DNA of 64,000 nucleotides from Oscillospiraceae bacterium (GTDB lineage Bacteria > Bacillota > Clostridia > Oscillospirales > Ruminococcaceae), in assembly GCA_017465665.1 (NCBI GenBank), contig JAFTVU010000004.1, positions 1 through 64,000 on the forward strand, written 5' to 3'. This document shows positions 36,413 through 44,348 of the stretch, one piece after another; the first letter of the stretch is position 1, and each line of letters begins with the position of its first letter. Under the pieces are notes generated by a model. That model did not search any database and was not told where the DNA came from. It was given only the letters and a program-made list of their open reading frames with translations. The translations under genes were made by a program, and so were the position numbers.

Positions 36413-36808
36413 ATGAATATCGCACTTATCGCACATGATTCTAAAAAGGAGCTTATGGTTCAGTTCTGTATCGCTTACTGCGGTATCCTGAGCCGACATA
36501 ACATCTGTGCTACCGGTACAACAGGTAAGCTTGTTTCTGAGGCTACAGGTCTGCACATCCAGAGATTTATGAGCGGCTCCCAGGGCGGTGATCAGCAGCT
36601 GGCATCCAGCATCTCCTGCAACGAGATAGATCTGCTGATCTTCTTCCGTGATCCTATGCACGCAAAGGCAAATGAGCCTAATGATAATAACATCCTGCGT
36701 CTGTGCGATGTGCATAATATCCCTGTGGCTACTAATATCGCGACTTCCGAGGCGCTTATCCATGCTCTTGAGCGCGGCGATCTCGACTGGCGTGAGTATA
36801 TGCGTTAA
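36413..36808 (+). CDS. mgsA: methylglyoxal synthase
   Basis: 131 aa, usual length. NIALIAHDSKKELM, ATGTTGKL, SGSQGGDQQ and FFRDPMHAKANEPN match MgsA; the Asp of SGSQGGDQQ is the catalytic base. It converts dihydroxyacetone phosphate to methylglyoxal, a relief valve in sugar excess. Its AGGAGG site follows minD by ~10 nt. Confidence 0.96.
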   Translation: MNIALIAHDSKKELMVQFCIAYCGILSRHNICATGTTGKLVSEATGLHIQRFMSGSQGGDQQLASSISCNEIDLLIFFRDPMHAKANEPNDNNILRLCDVHNIPVATNIATSEALIHALERGDLDWREYMR

Positions 36809-36827
36809 AGCGCAGTTAATCAGAAAT

Positions 36828-36857
36828 AAAAGCGTACCTGTTACGGGTGCGCTTTTT
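36828..36857 (+). terminator. terminator after mgsA
   Basis: Arms AAAAGCGTACC / GGGTGCGCTTTT (36828-36838, 36845-36856) ending in six T. Confidence 0.85.
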
Positions 36858-36878
36858 TGTGTTTATGGTGCATTTTAC

Positions 36879-36907
36879 TTGCATTTTATAGCGATTTATG
36901 GTATGAT
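36879..36907 (+). promoter_or_regulatory. promoter of the 36954 lipoprotein gene
   Basis: TTGCAT (36879-36884), 17 bp, TATGAT (36902-36907). Confidence 0.75.
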
Positions 36908-36953
36908 ATATTAGTATATTTATGTCTGAGTGAATAATCGGAAAGGAACGAAT

Positions 36954-37595
36954 ATGAAAAGATCACTTATGATTACCGCAATGCTGGCATCTGCTGCTGT
37001 TCTGACGGGCTGTGCAGGCTCGGGCAAAACGCTTTATGAGCACGGCATGGATGTGGTGACGGATATGCATGCACTGGCAGCTGACAGTGATTATGCTGAG
37101 GCGATGCTCGGCGGCGCAACTGATGAGATGGCTGAGATAATTGAGCATATATGCAGCGGAGATCATACCGTGCCGATCGCGGTATATGAGATAGGCCCTG
37201 CCGATGAGGTGCTTGAGGAGCTGCTGGACAGCGCAGATATGAAGCTTACAGAGGAGCAGGAGCATATCATCACCGCAAGGCTGTTCGGCTCGGTAGCTTC
37301 ACAGATAAACGCAGGCTATGGTGTTTCTGCTCTTGCGGCAAGCTCGGCGTTTACTGGTAGCAAGCTGTTTGTGACGGATGAAGCAGTAAACGGAACGCTT
37401 TACCTCTATGTTTTTGAGGACGCATACCCTGTGCTGATGACGTTCACTCAGGGAGAGGACGGCGCTTCTTCTGCAAGCGGAATGTTCCTGCTGGGAGATG
37501 GCTTTGACGGGCTGGACGGCGAGGAGCTTACGGAGCAGCTTTCGGATATCTTCATCCTGCGCGATGCGGACTTCACAAAGCTTGATATAGGATAA
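36954..37595 (+). CDS. lipoprotein of unknown function
   Basis: 213 aa. Signal peptide with lipobox VLTGC (Cys about 20). The mature part contains ARLFGSVASQINAGYGVSALAASSAF and a strand-rich C-terminus (LYLYVFEDAYPVLMTF). No family recognised. ATG 36954 has GGAAAGGA upstream. It directly precedes the hisS-like gene with 43 nt between. Confidence 0.82.
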   Translation: MKRSLMITAMLASAAVLTGCAGSGKTLYEHGMDVVTDMHALAADSDYAEAMLGGATDEMAEIIEHICSGDHTVPIAVYEIGPADEVLEELLDSADMKLTEEQEHIITARLFGSVASQINAGYGVSALAASSAFTGSKLFVTDEAVNGTLYLYVFEDAYPVLMTFTQGEDGASSASGMFLLGDGFDGLDGEELTEQLSDIFILRDADFTKLDIG

Positions 37596-37638
37596 TAATT
37601 AATTTTATAGTCATATAAGACAGAAAGGAAATAAGACA

Positions 37639-38865
37639 ATGAACGTTAAACCTCAGAAGGGAATGCAGGAATACCTGCCCGAAGCGGCGGCTCAGAGAGA
37701 CCGCCTTATGAACATCATCCTTGATACTTACACAAAGAGCGGCTTTACCCGCATCTATACCCCCGCTGTTGAGAGCGCGGAGAATCTCGACAAGAGCGAC
37801 GGCGGCGATAATCTCAACCTTATCTTCCGCATCATGAAGCGCGGCGATAAGCTGGCTTCCGCCCTCGCAAAGACTCCCGTTGACGAAAAGGAGCTGTGCG
37901 ATCTGGGTCTGCGTTATGACCTCACACTGCCCCTGTCCCGTTACTATGCAAACAACCGCAACAGCCTGCCCAATCCGTTCAAGGTAATCCAGATAGACAA
38001 GGTATACCGTGCGGAAAGACCCCAGCGCGGACGTCTGCGTGAGTTCGTGCAGTGCGATATCGATATCCTCGGCTCTGACAGCTACTGCTGCGAGATAGAG
38101 CTGATCTCTGTTACCGCAAAGGCGCTCAGCAAGATAGGCATCGGTGAGTTTACCGTGCGTGTGAACGACAGACGCGTGCTGAGAAACTCCCTTATGACAA
38201 TGGGCTTCCCCGAGGAGAGCCTTGACACCGTATCCGTAAGCTTTGACAAGCTGGATAAGATAGGCGCAGAGGGCGTTGCTGCGGAGCTTACTGAAAAGGG
38301 CATGCCCGAAAATGCTATCAAGGCGCTGACAGGTCTGCTGGAAAAGGGCAAGCTCACCCTTGACGACATGGCTGAGTACTGCTCCGAGGACGCTAAGGAG
38401 ATACTGGAGCAGCTTCGTACAGTAATTACAACTGCCGACAAGCTGTCCGACGGCTACTCCGTTGAGTTTGACCCCTCTCTTGTAAGAGGTCAGGGCTACT
38501 ACACAGGTACTGTGTTCGAGGTGGCAAGCAAGCAGTTCGGCGGTACAGTTGCAGGCGGCGGACGTTACGATAACCTCATCGGCAGATTCACAGGCGACAC
38601 TGTTCCAGCAGTCGGCTTCTCCATCGGATTTGAGCGTATCTTCTCCATCGTTCAGGAGAACAACATCCAGCTTGCAGGCACCCGCAAGAAGACCGCTGTT
38701 CTGTACAAGGCAGAGGATGTTCTGGACGCTATCGCAAAGCAGGCGGAGCTTGAAAGCGAGAGCGATGTTACACTCGTACTCGTACCCAACCCCAAGAAGA
38801 TAGACAAGGTTTACAGCAGAGTTAAGCAGCAGGGCTTTTATGAGATCATTAAGGTGAATCTGTAA
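37639..38865 (+). CDS. hisS: histidyl-tRNA synthetase family protein with a short C-terminus
   Basis: 408 aa. Class II motifs: KGMQEYLPEAAAQRDRL start, RYDLTLPLSRY, motif 2 YRAERPQRGRLREF, His-binding LVRGQGYYTGTVFE, AGGGRYDNLIG and GFSIGFERI. It charges tRNA-His, or, if HisZ-like, regulates ATP phosphoribosyltransferase. The catalytic Arg of the RG-YYTG motif is kept, but the anticodon-binding domain is only about 60 residues (ends GFYEIIKVNL), shorter than in standard HisS. No his biosynthesis gene is nearby. Stop overlaps the next start by 1 nt. Confidence 0.82.
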   Translation: MNVKPQKGMQEYLPEAAAQRDRLMNIILDTYTKSGFTRIYTPAVESAENLDKSDGGDNLNLIFRIMKRGDKLASALAKTPVDEKELCDLGLRYDLTLPLSRYYANNRNSLPNPFKVIQIDKVYRAERPQRGRLREFVQCDIDILGSDSYCCEIELISVTAKALSKIGIGEFTVRVNDRRVLRNSLMTMGFPEESLDTVSVSFDKLDKIGAEGVAAELTEKGMPENAIKALTGLLEKGKLTLDDMAEYCSEDAKEILEQLRTVITTADKLSDGYSVEFDPSLVRGQGYYTGTVFEVASKQFGGTVAGGGRYDNLIGRFTGDTVPAVGFSIGFERIFSIVQENNIQLAGTRKKTAVLYKAEDVLDAIAKQAELESESDVTLVLVPNPKKIDKVYSRVKQQGFYEIIKVNL

Positions 38866-39170
38866 TGCAGACGATAGTGATAAGGCTTGTGCCCGAAAAG
38901 CTAAAAAATTACGACATTGACTTGATCTTTGACGTGACCGACAAAATAGAAAGAGTAACAAAGTGGGCTATAATCTCAAACGAATTTGATGATAACTTAA
39001 TGGCAATGTGGTTTGAAACGGAAAACGCAAGAGAAAACTACCCTCTGATTGTAAAGTTATTCAGTAAAAAGAAGTTTCTCAAAAACGACTTATCAAAAAG
39101 TGCGGAAATATATATTTCAGAGAATGAGCATGAAAGTATACAAAACTGCACAATGGTCTATCCCGAATAA
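38865..39170 (+). CDS. orphan protein A of a tandem paralogous pair
   Basis: 101 aa. Begins MQTIVIRLVPEKLKN and ends AEIYISENEHESIQNCTMVY. It is clearly homologous to the following gene (same start, same Phe-x-x-KKFLKNDL segment and AEIYIS...CT-VYP ending). More AT-rich than the hisS and rimM genes around it. No family or function recognised. Translation is coupled to hisS by a TAATG overlap. Confidence 0.75.
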   Translation: MQTIVIRLVPEKLKNYDIDLIFDVTDKIERVTKWAIISNEFDDNLMAMWFETENARENYPLIVKLFSKKKFLKNDLSKSAEIYISENEHESIQNCTMVYPE

Positions 39171-39183
39171 AAGGAACAAAAAA

Positions 39184-39501
39184 ATGCAGACGATAATTGT
39201 AACGTTGGACATAAAAAAACTTGATAAGATAGATTTTGCACTTCATGATCGTATCGTTGAACGGGCATCAGAGGTGTCGGACGGAAAGGTCGTGGATGGT
39301 GAAAATGGGTACTTCAGCCCCACAGGTGTTGGAGTATGGCTTGCCGCCGAAAACGCAGAGGAGGGCGCAGAGCTTCTTGTAAAGCTTTTTGAGAGCGAGA
39401 GCTTCTGCGGCAATGATCTGACAGCGGCAGCTGAGATATTTATCTCGGAGCAGGAAAGGGCATTGCTGTTTGATTGCACTAGAGTATATCCGACAGAATA
39501 A
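39184..39501 (+). CDS. orphan protein B of a tandem paralogous pair
   Basis: 105 aa starting at ATG 39184 with AAAGGA upstream. MQTIIVTLDIKKLDK, VKLFESESFCGNDL and AEIFISEQE...CTRVYPT align with the preceding gene; the pair is a diverged tandem duplication. The sequence between has loop differences (GYFSPTGVGVWLAAENAEEGA). Function unknown. Confidence 0.75.
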   Translation: MQTIIVTLDIKKLDKIDFALHDRIVERASEVSDGKVVDGENGYFSPTGVGVWLAAENAEEGAELLVKLFESESFCGNDLTAAAEIFISEQERALLFDCTRVYPTE

Positions 39502-39510
39502 GAGGTTTCT

Positions 39511-40047
39511 ATGAAAAAACAATTTCTTGAAATAGGCAAGATAGTTGCCACGCAGGGCATCCGTGGCGAGGTGAGAGCGCAGTATTACTGCGACAGCGCC
39601 GAGGTGCTGTGCGATTTCGATACCCTGTACTTCGACAGGGGAAGAACTGAGATACACGTTTCCCGTGCGTATCCCCACAAGAACATCGTGGTGATGAAGA
39701 TAGACGGCATCGATACCATCGAGCAGGCTCAGCCGTACATCGGCAAGATACTGTACATGGACAGGGACGATGCGGAGCTCGAGGAGGGACTGTACTTCAT
39801 TCAGGACATCATCGGACTTACCGTAAAGGATGTTGACACAGGTGTTGTGTACGGCAAGATAACGGATGTTTATCAGAACGGCGCAAGCGATGTGTATTCC
39901 ATCAAAAAGGACGGCGGAGAGCTTATGTTCCCCTGCATCGATGAGGTAGTCATCAAGACCGACATCGAGGGCGGAGAGATGCTGATACGTCCGCTCCCGG
40001 GTCTGTTTGACGATATTGAAAGTGACGACAATGAGAACGATGGCTGA
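39511..40047 (+). CDS. rimM: ribosome maturation factor RimM
   Basis: 178 aa, normal length. LEIGKIVATQGIRGEVR at the N-terminus and the PRC-barrel (GLYFIQDIIGLTVKDVDTG, FPCIDEVVIKTDIEGG). It assists 30S head assembly. Followed by trmD, the conserved rpsP-rimM-trmD order, though rpsP is not upstream here. Confidence 0.95.
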   Translation: MKKQFLEIGKIVATQGIRGEVRAQYYCDSAEVLCDFDTLYFDRGRTEIHVSRAYPHKNIVVMKIDGIDTIEQAQPYIGKILYMDRDDAELEEGLYFIQDIIGLTVKDVDTGVVYGKITDVYQNGASDVYSIKKDGGELMFPCIDEVVIKTDIEGGEMLIRPLPGLFDDIESDDNENDG

Positions 40048-40080
40048 TTACAAAAACAGAGCTCCGCAACGGAGGGCAAC

Positions 40081-41208
40081 ATGAGGATCGATATTGCAAC
40101 GCTGTTCACGGATATGTGCGACAGCGTTCTTCACGAGAGCATCGTGGGTCGGGGCATTAAGAACGGCTTCATCGAGATATACACCCACGACATCCGTGAT
40201 TACACCGAAAACAGACACCGCAAGGTGGATGACAAGCCTTACGGCGGCGGCACGGGCATGGTCATGCAGGCTCAGCCTGTGTATGACTGCGTGATGGATA
40301 TAATCTCAAAGCACGAAAAGCGCCCGAGGGTGATATATATGTCGCCGCAGGGTGAAACACTGACGCAGGAAAAGGTCAAGGAGCTTGCCGCTGAGGATGG
40401 GCTTATCCTACTTTGCGGCCACTACGAGGGCATAGACCAGCGCGTTCTGGATGAGCTGGAGTGCGAGGAGCTTTCCATAGGCGATTATGTGCTGACAGGC
40501 GGCGAGTTGCCTGCGCTCATCGTAGCGGATGCGGTGGCACGTCTGCAGAAAGGTGTGCTTCCTAACGAGGACGCTTACAGCATCGAGAGCCACTACAACG
40601 GGCTTCTGGAGCATCCGCAGTACACCATGCCGAGAGAGTGGCGCGGCAGAGAAGTGCCTATTGAGCTGACGCTTGGCAACCATGAGGTCATATCCGAATG
40701 GCAGAGAAAGGCGGCGCTGAGAGTTACGGCAGAAAAGCGCCCTGATATGCACGAGATATACATGGACAGACTGGTGCAGGAATTCTGGGACGGCTTTATC
40801 TCAGCAAAGGGACTGGACGATGACACCGATTATACCCAGATATTCCGAGTAGGAAGCAACGAGGGCGAATCTAACAGGCTGCTGAAGCGTGTGCTTCGCG
40901 GCAAAAAGCGAGCTACCACCTGCCTTTACACCGATGACGATATCCTACCCGAAAAGGGCGAATACTGCATAATCACCGATTGGGACGGAGTGCCGCGCTG
41001 TGTGACGAAAGTAACGCGCGTGCAGGTCATCCCTTTCAACAAGATAACGCTTGAGCAGGCGCTCAAAGAGGGCGAGGACACTACCCTTGAAGCATGGCGC
41101 GACACGCACAGGGAGGTCTATGCCCGAAACGCGGAGCAGCTTGACTTTGAGTTTTCCGATGACAGCAAGATAATCTACGAGGAATTCCGCGTGGAATACA
41201 AGGAGTGA
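40081..41208 (+). CDS. trmD: TrmD tRNA (guanine-37 N1)-methyltransferase fused to an ASCH domain
   Basis: 375 aa. Residues 1-240 are complete TrmD: RHRKVDDKPYGGGTGMVM, LLCGHYEGIDQRV and IGDYVLTGGELPA form the knotted SAM site. Residues ~250-375 add an ASCH domain (RVGSNEGESNRLLKRVLRG, KKRATTCLY, KGEYCIITDWDGVPRCV, WRDTHREVYA), a fold that binds RNA or acts as an amidohydrolase on modified nucleosides. TrmD is normally 230-260 aa. The reading frame runs through with no stop or shift. Confidence 0.93.
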   Translation: MRIDIATLFTDMCDSVLHESIVGRGIKNGFIEIYTHDIRDYTENRHRKVDDKPYGGGTGMVMQAQPVYDCVMDIISKHEKRPRVIYMSPQGETLTQEKVKELAAEDGLILLCGHYEGIDQRVLDELECEELSIGDYVLTGGELPALIVADAVARLQKGVLPNEDAYSIESHYNGLLEHPQYTMPREWRGREVPIELTLGNHEVISEWQRKAALRVTAEKRPDMHEIYMDRLVQEFWDGFISAKGLDDDTDYTQIFRVGSNEGESNRLLKRVLRGKKRATTCLYTDDDILPEKGEYCIITDWDGVPRCVTKVTRVQVIPFNKITLEQALKEGEDTTLEAWRDTHREVYARNAEQLDFEFSDDSKIIYEEFRVEYKE

Positions 41209-41212
41209 TATT

Positions 41213-41713
41213 ATGTTCAGAGATATGAGAAGATTCAGACAGAAGCTTTCCGAGGAGGAGAGCATTGCAATGCTTGAAAGAGGAAGCTGGGGCGTGCTTT
41301 CCGTTCTGGGTGACGAGGGCTATCCTTACGGCGTACCGCTGTGCTATGCGTACAGTGACGGAAAGATATATTTCCACTGTGCAAGGAGCGGTCACAAGAA
41401 CGATGCGCTGAAAAATGAGCCAAAGGCGTCTTTTTGCGTAGTTGACAGCGATGAGATAGTTCCCGAGGAGTATACATCTCATTTCCGCAGTGTTATCGTA
41501 TTCGGAAAGGTACATGAAGTAGAGGATGACAGGATACGCCGTGATGTCATCGAGCGCATTGCGGTGAAGTTCCATCCGCATGATACAGCAGAGCACAGAA
41601 ACATGGCTATCGATAAGCAGTTCAGACCCATGTGCATCCTTGAAATGGATATAGAGCACATCAGCGGCAAGGAAGCTATCGAGCTTGTAAAGAAGAGGGA
41701 AGCGAATGTTTGA
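41213..41713 (+). CDS. pyridoxamine 5'-phosphate oxidase family protein
   Basis: 166 aa, split-barrel flavin-binding fold: GSWGVLSVLGDEGYPYGVPL, YFHCARSGHKNDAL and EYTSHFRSVIVFGKV. Family members reduce or bind FMN or haem; this subgroup lacks a known substrate. AAGGAGTG ribosome site; its end overlaps the next gene by 8 nt. Confidence 0.88.
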   Translation: MFRDMRRFRQKLSEEESIAMLERGSWGVLSVLGDEGYPYGVPLCYAYSDGKIYFHCARSGHKNDALKNEPKASFCVVDSDEIVPEEYTSHFRSVIVFGKVHEVEDDRIRRDVIERIAVKFHPHDTAEHRNMAIDKQFRPMCILEMDIEHISGKEAIELVKKREANV

Positions 41714-42140
41714 TATAATCATTGCAGAGGATGAGCAGACCCTGAGCGAATGCAGAAGAATGCGCGAGGAGGTCTTTGTACGCGAAAAGAAAGTTGATCC
41801 CGCGGTCGAGCAGGATGAGCATGATATTTTAGGCGGCGCGTGCGAGCATTTCCTCATAACAGAGGATGGTGAGAGCATAGGCGCGCTGCGCTGTATGATG
41901 GAGGACGACACCGTGCGCCTGCAGCGCTTCTGTGTGCTGAGAGACAAGCGCGGCAACGGTGCAGGCAGGGCGGCAGTGGAGCTTATCGAAAGATACTACC
42001 GCGCTATCGGAGCGACAAGGATAGAGCTGGACGCCAAGTGCTCCTCGCAGGAGTTTTACGAGAACTGCGGATATAAGGTGATATCCGAGCGTTTTGTGGA
42101 GGCGGATGTTCTCCATGTTAAGATGTTGAAAGAATTATGA
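41706..42140 (+). CDS. GNAT family N-acetyltransferase
   Basis: 144 aa. LQRFCVLRDKRGNGAGRAAV is the acetyl-CoA-binding motif A and KCSSQEFYENCGYKVISE motif B; the N-terminus RRMREEVFVREKKVDP resembles the ElaA/YjcF subgroup. Target unknown. Overlaps the flavin-binding protein gene; followed by era after 10 nt. Confidence 0.9.
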   Translation: MFDIIIAEDEQTLSECRRMREEVFVREKKVDPAVEQDEHDILGGACEHFLITEDGESIGALRCMMEDDTVRLQRFCVLRDKRGNGAGRAAVELIERYYRAIGATRIELDAKCSSQEFYENCGYKVISERFVEADVLHVKMLKEL

Positions 42141-42150
42141 GGTCGGTAGA

Positions 42151-43050
42151 ATGACAAAGAATGCATTTATTGCAATTACAGGCAGGGCGAATGCGGGAAA
42201 ATCCTCGCTTACAAATCTGCTGGTGGGTGAAAAGGTGTCCATAGTCAGCGAGAAGCCGCAGACTACCAGAAACCGCATCAACGGCGTGCTGACACAGGGT
42301 GATATCCAGTATGTATTCATAGATACCCCCGGCATGCACAAGGCGAAGACAAAGCTTTCCGAGCACATGGTGAAATCCATACGAACATCGGTGGATGACG
42401 TTGACTGCGCTATCCTTATGGTGGATGTGACAAAGAAGCTCTCCGCCATCGAGCAGGACCTTATCCGCAGCTTTGCATCCCACGGTACTGAGGTCATCCT
42501 GCTGCTGAATAAGATAGACCTGCTGAAATCAAAGAGCGAGGTGCTGGGTATCATCCAGCAGTACAGCGAGCTTTACGATTTCGCTGAGATAATTCCGATA
42601 AGCGTAAAGAACCGCATAAATACAGACAAGATAATGCCTGTACTGGAAAAGTATGCGGTAGAGGGCGAGCATTTCTTCCCCGATGATATCGCAACTGATC
42701 GCACAGAGCGCTTCATGTGCGCTGAGATAGTGCGCGAAAAGGTGCTGTGGACGATGCAGGAGGAGATACCTCACGGCGTTGCAGTGGATATCGAGAGCTT
42801 CAGGGTGCGCGAAAAGAACGGTCAGGAGCTTATCGATATCGGCGTTGTTATCATCTGCGAAAAGGATTCACACAAGGGCATGATAATCGGCAAGGGCGGT
42901 GAGAAGCTCAAGACTATCGGCTCTCTTGCACGCAAGGATATGGAGGAGCTTCTGCAGGCAAAGGTAAATCTTCAGATGTTCGTAAAGGTCAAGGAGGACT
43001 GGCGTAACAGGGAGAGATTCATCGCGGATATGGGTCTTGCGGATGAGTAA
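42151..43050 (+). CDS. era: GTPase Era
   Basis: 299 aa, full length. G1 GRANAGKSS, G3 DTPGM, G4 NKIDLL and the C-terminal KH domain (GMIIGKGGEKLKTIGSLAR). It checkpoints 16S rRNA maturation and 30S assembly. In many Firmicutes era is followed directly by recO; here two accessory genes and a gene scar intervene. Confidence 0.97.
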   Translation: MTKNAFIAITGRANAGKSSLTNLLVGEKVSIVSEKPQTTRNRINGVLTQGDIQYVFIDTPGMHKAKTKLSEHMVKSIRTSVDDVDCAILMVDVTKKLSAIEQDLIRSFASHGTEVILLLNKIDLLKSKSEVLGIIQQYSELYDFAEIIPISVKNRINTDKIMPVLEKYAVEGEHFFPDDIATDRTERFMCAEIVREKVLWTMQEEIPHGVAVDIESFRVREKNGQELIDIGVVIICEKDSHKGMIIGKGGEKLKTIGSLARKDMEELLQAKVNLQMFVKVKEDWRNRERFIADMGLADE

Positions 43051-43071
43051 AGCGTAATTTCGAGGTTTAGT

Positions 43072-43536
43072 ATGAAGATAGAAAAGCGTATAAAAGAGAC
43101 ATTTGTTGTAATCGGCAAAGAAGGTTCAACGATGGATGGTCAAGGCTTTATTCAAAAACTGTGGGAGGATGCAAATTCTCACTTCAATGAAGTTCAATCG
43201 TTAGCCAAGAAAGATGAAAATGGTAATTTGGTTGGTATTTGGGGTGCAATGTCAGATTGTTCCCGTTCATACAAACCGTGGGAAGAAAACTTCAGCAAAG
43301 GGCTATACCTTGCAGGTGTTGAATGTGTTGACGATGCTGAAGCGCCGAATGGATGGAAAAAATGGACGATTCCAGGTTTTGAATATATTTGCGTAGAAAC
43401 CGAGAATGAAAATACTTTTGCTGAAGTTCTAAGCTATATGGGTGCGAACAATATTGCATTGGTTGGTGCCGTTCATGATTTTACTTGTCCTGCAAGCGGA
43501 AAGAACTATATGTTTTTCCCAATCAGAAGCATCTGA
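43072..43536 (+). CDS. GyrI-like/effector-binding domain protein
   Basis: 154 aa. Starts KIEKRIKETFVVIGKEGST and ends with WTIPGFEYICVETEN; this is the stand-alone AraC effector-binding (GyrI-like) fold, which binds small molecules. It lacks a DNA-binding domain. More AT-rich than era and recO. Weak ribosome site. It is the first of two accessory genes inserted between era and recO. Confidence 0.82.
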   Translation: MKIEKRIKETFVVIGKEGSTMDGQGFIQKLWEDANSHFNEVQSLAKKDENGNLVGIWGAMSDCSRSYKPWEENFSKGLYLAGVECVDDAEAPNGWKKWTIPGFEYICVETENENTFAEVLSYMGANNIALVGAVHDFTCPASGKNYMFFPIRSI

Positions 43537-43566
43537 TCACATTACAATTTGTTGTGGAGGTAAAAT

Positions 43567-43670
43567 ATGCTCTACACATACGACGGCATCGTTGTCGGGC
43601 GGCGTGAGATAGGCGACAACAGCTGCTTTATCGACATACTGACGGATGAGCAGGGCATCGTTGTGGCAAA
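43567..43670 (+). pseudogene. recO: recO 5' fragment
   Basis: About 100 bp matching the first 33 codons of the intact recO at 44349, including its own GGAGGT ribosome site. Only one amino acid differs (Tyr for Phe at residue 3) although several third positions differ. It runs into an era 3' fragment in another frame, giving a 47-codon frame that ends at 43710. Confidence 0.9.
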
Positions 43671-43713
43671 ACAGGGAGAGATTCATCGCGGACATGGGTC
43701 TTGCGGATGAGTG
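43667..43713 (+). pseudogene. era: era 3' fragment
   Basis: About 45 bp matching the end of era (43008-43050): same final residues GLADE, with one synonymous change and TGA instead of TAA. It joins the recO fragment at the short shared sequence around TGGCA. Confidence 0.88.
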
Positions 43714-43728
43714 ACAGGAGGTAGACGG

Positions 43729-44331
43729 ATGTTCAAGTGGAAGTATAAGAAATACGGTCTGAAGATAATTGACTGGCTCAAAAGTGTCTCCACAGGTCCT
43801 GAGGGCATCAGCATCGATAAAATGTTGCTTTGTGCATCGGGGCTTGCAGGATATGCGTGCCGTCAGGCGGTAAAAGAAAACCGTGAGCCTGTTATGGTTG
43901 TCGCCACAAAAAACAACAAGAATTTCTATATGGGCGATGCGGTGAACAGATATGTTCTTGAGGATAAGTACAGCGTCCTGAGTGCCTGCAACGCTTTTTT
44001 CGAGAACTACGCAAAGGTCGGAGAAGATATCCCCGATGTGACGGAGATAGTGAAAAAAGCCGTGCTCGGCATTGGCGATGAAAGCTACAGGCTATGGGGT
44101 CTCTATGAACCGGATAATATCTACTGTTCCGTCAGAAAGTACTGGAACGAGATATACGGCGAGATGATCGCACCTTGCTGTAAAAAGGCAGAGGAGATGC
44201 CTGTGCTGTTTGCCACCGTTCTTCAGAATATAATGGCGATTTCCTCGCAGGCCGCACCTGCACGGGAACTGTACTGCGACGCACTTGAATGTGTTATCTT
44301 TATTTCCAAAATGGACGATGATTCTATATAG
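43729..44331 (+). CDS. hypothetical protein, 200 aa
   Basis: 200 aa from ATG 43729, AGGAGG upstream. Contains GLAGYACRQAVKENREPVMVVATKNNKNFYMGDAVNRY, which suggests a soluble alpha/beta protein (runs shortened in description); SYRLWGLYEPDN follows. I do not recognise the family. Base composition is closer to the neighbours than for the 43072 gene. It sits between the era fragment and intact recO. Confidence 0.78.
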   Translation: MFKWKYKKYGLKIIDWLKSVSTGPEGISIDKMLLCASGLAGYACRQAVKENREPVMVVATKNNKNFYMGDAVNRYVLEDKYSVLSACNAFFENYAKVGEDIPDVTEIVKKAVLGIGDESYRLWGLYEPDNIYCSVRKYWNEIYGEMIAPCCKKAEEMPVLFATVLQNIMAISSQAAPARELYCDALECVIFISKMDDDSI

Positions 44332-44348
44332 AAGCAGGGGAGGTCACC

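Noticed and set aside
37573..38961. 462-codon open frame opposite the hisS-like gene
   Set aside because: Antisense shadow of a conserved gene; starts and ends beyond it without regulatory signals.
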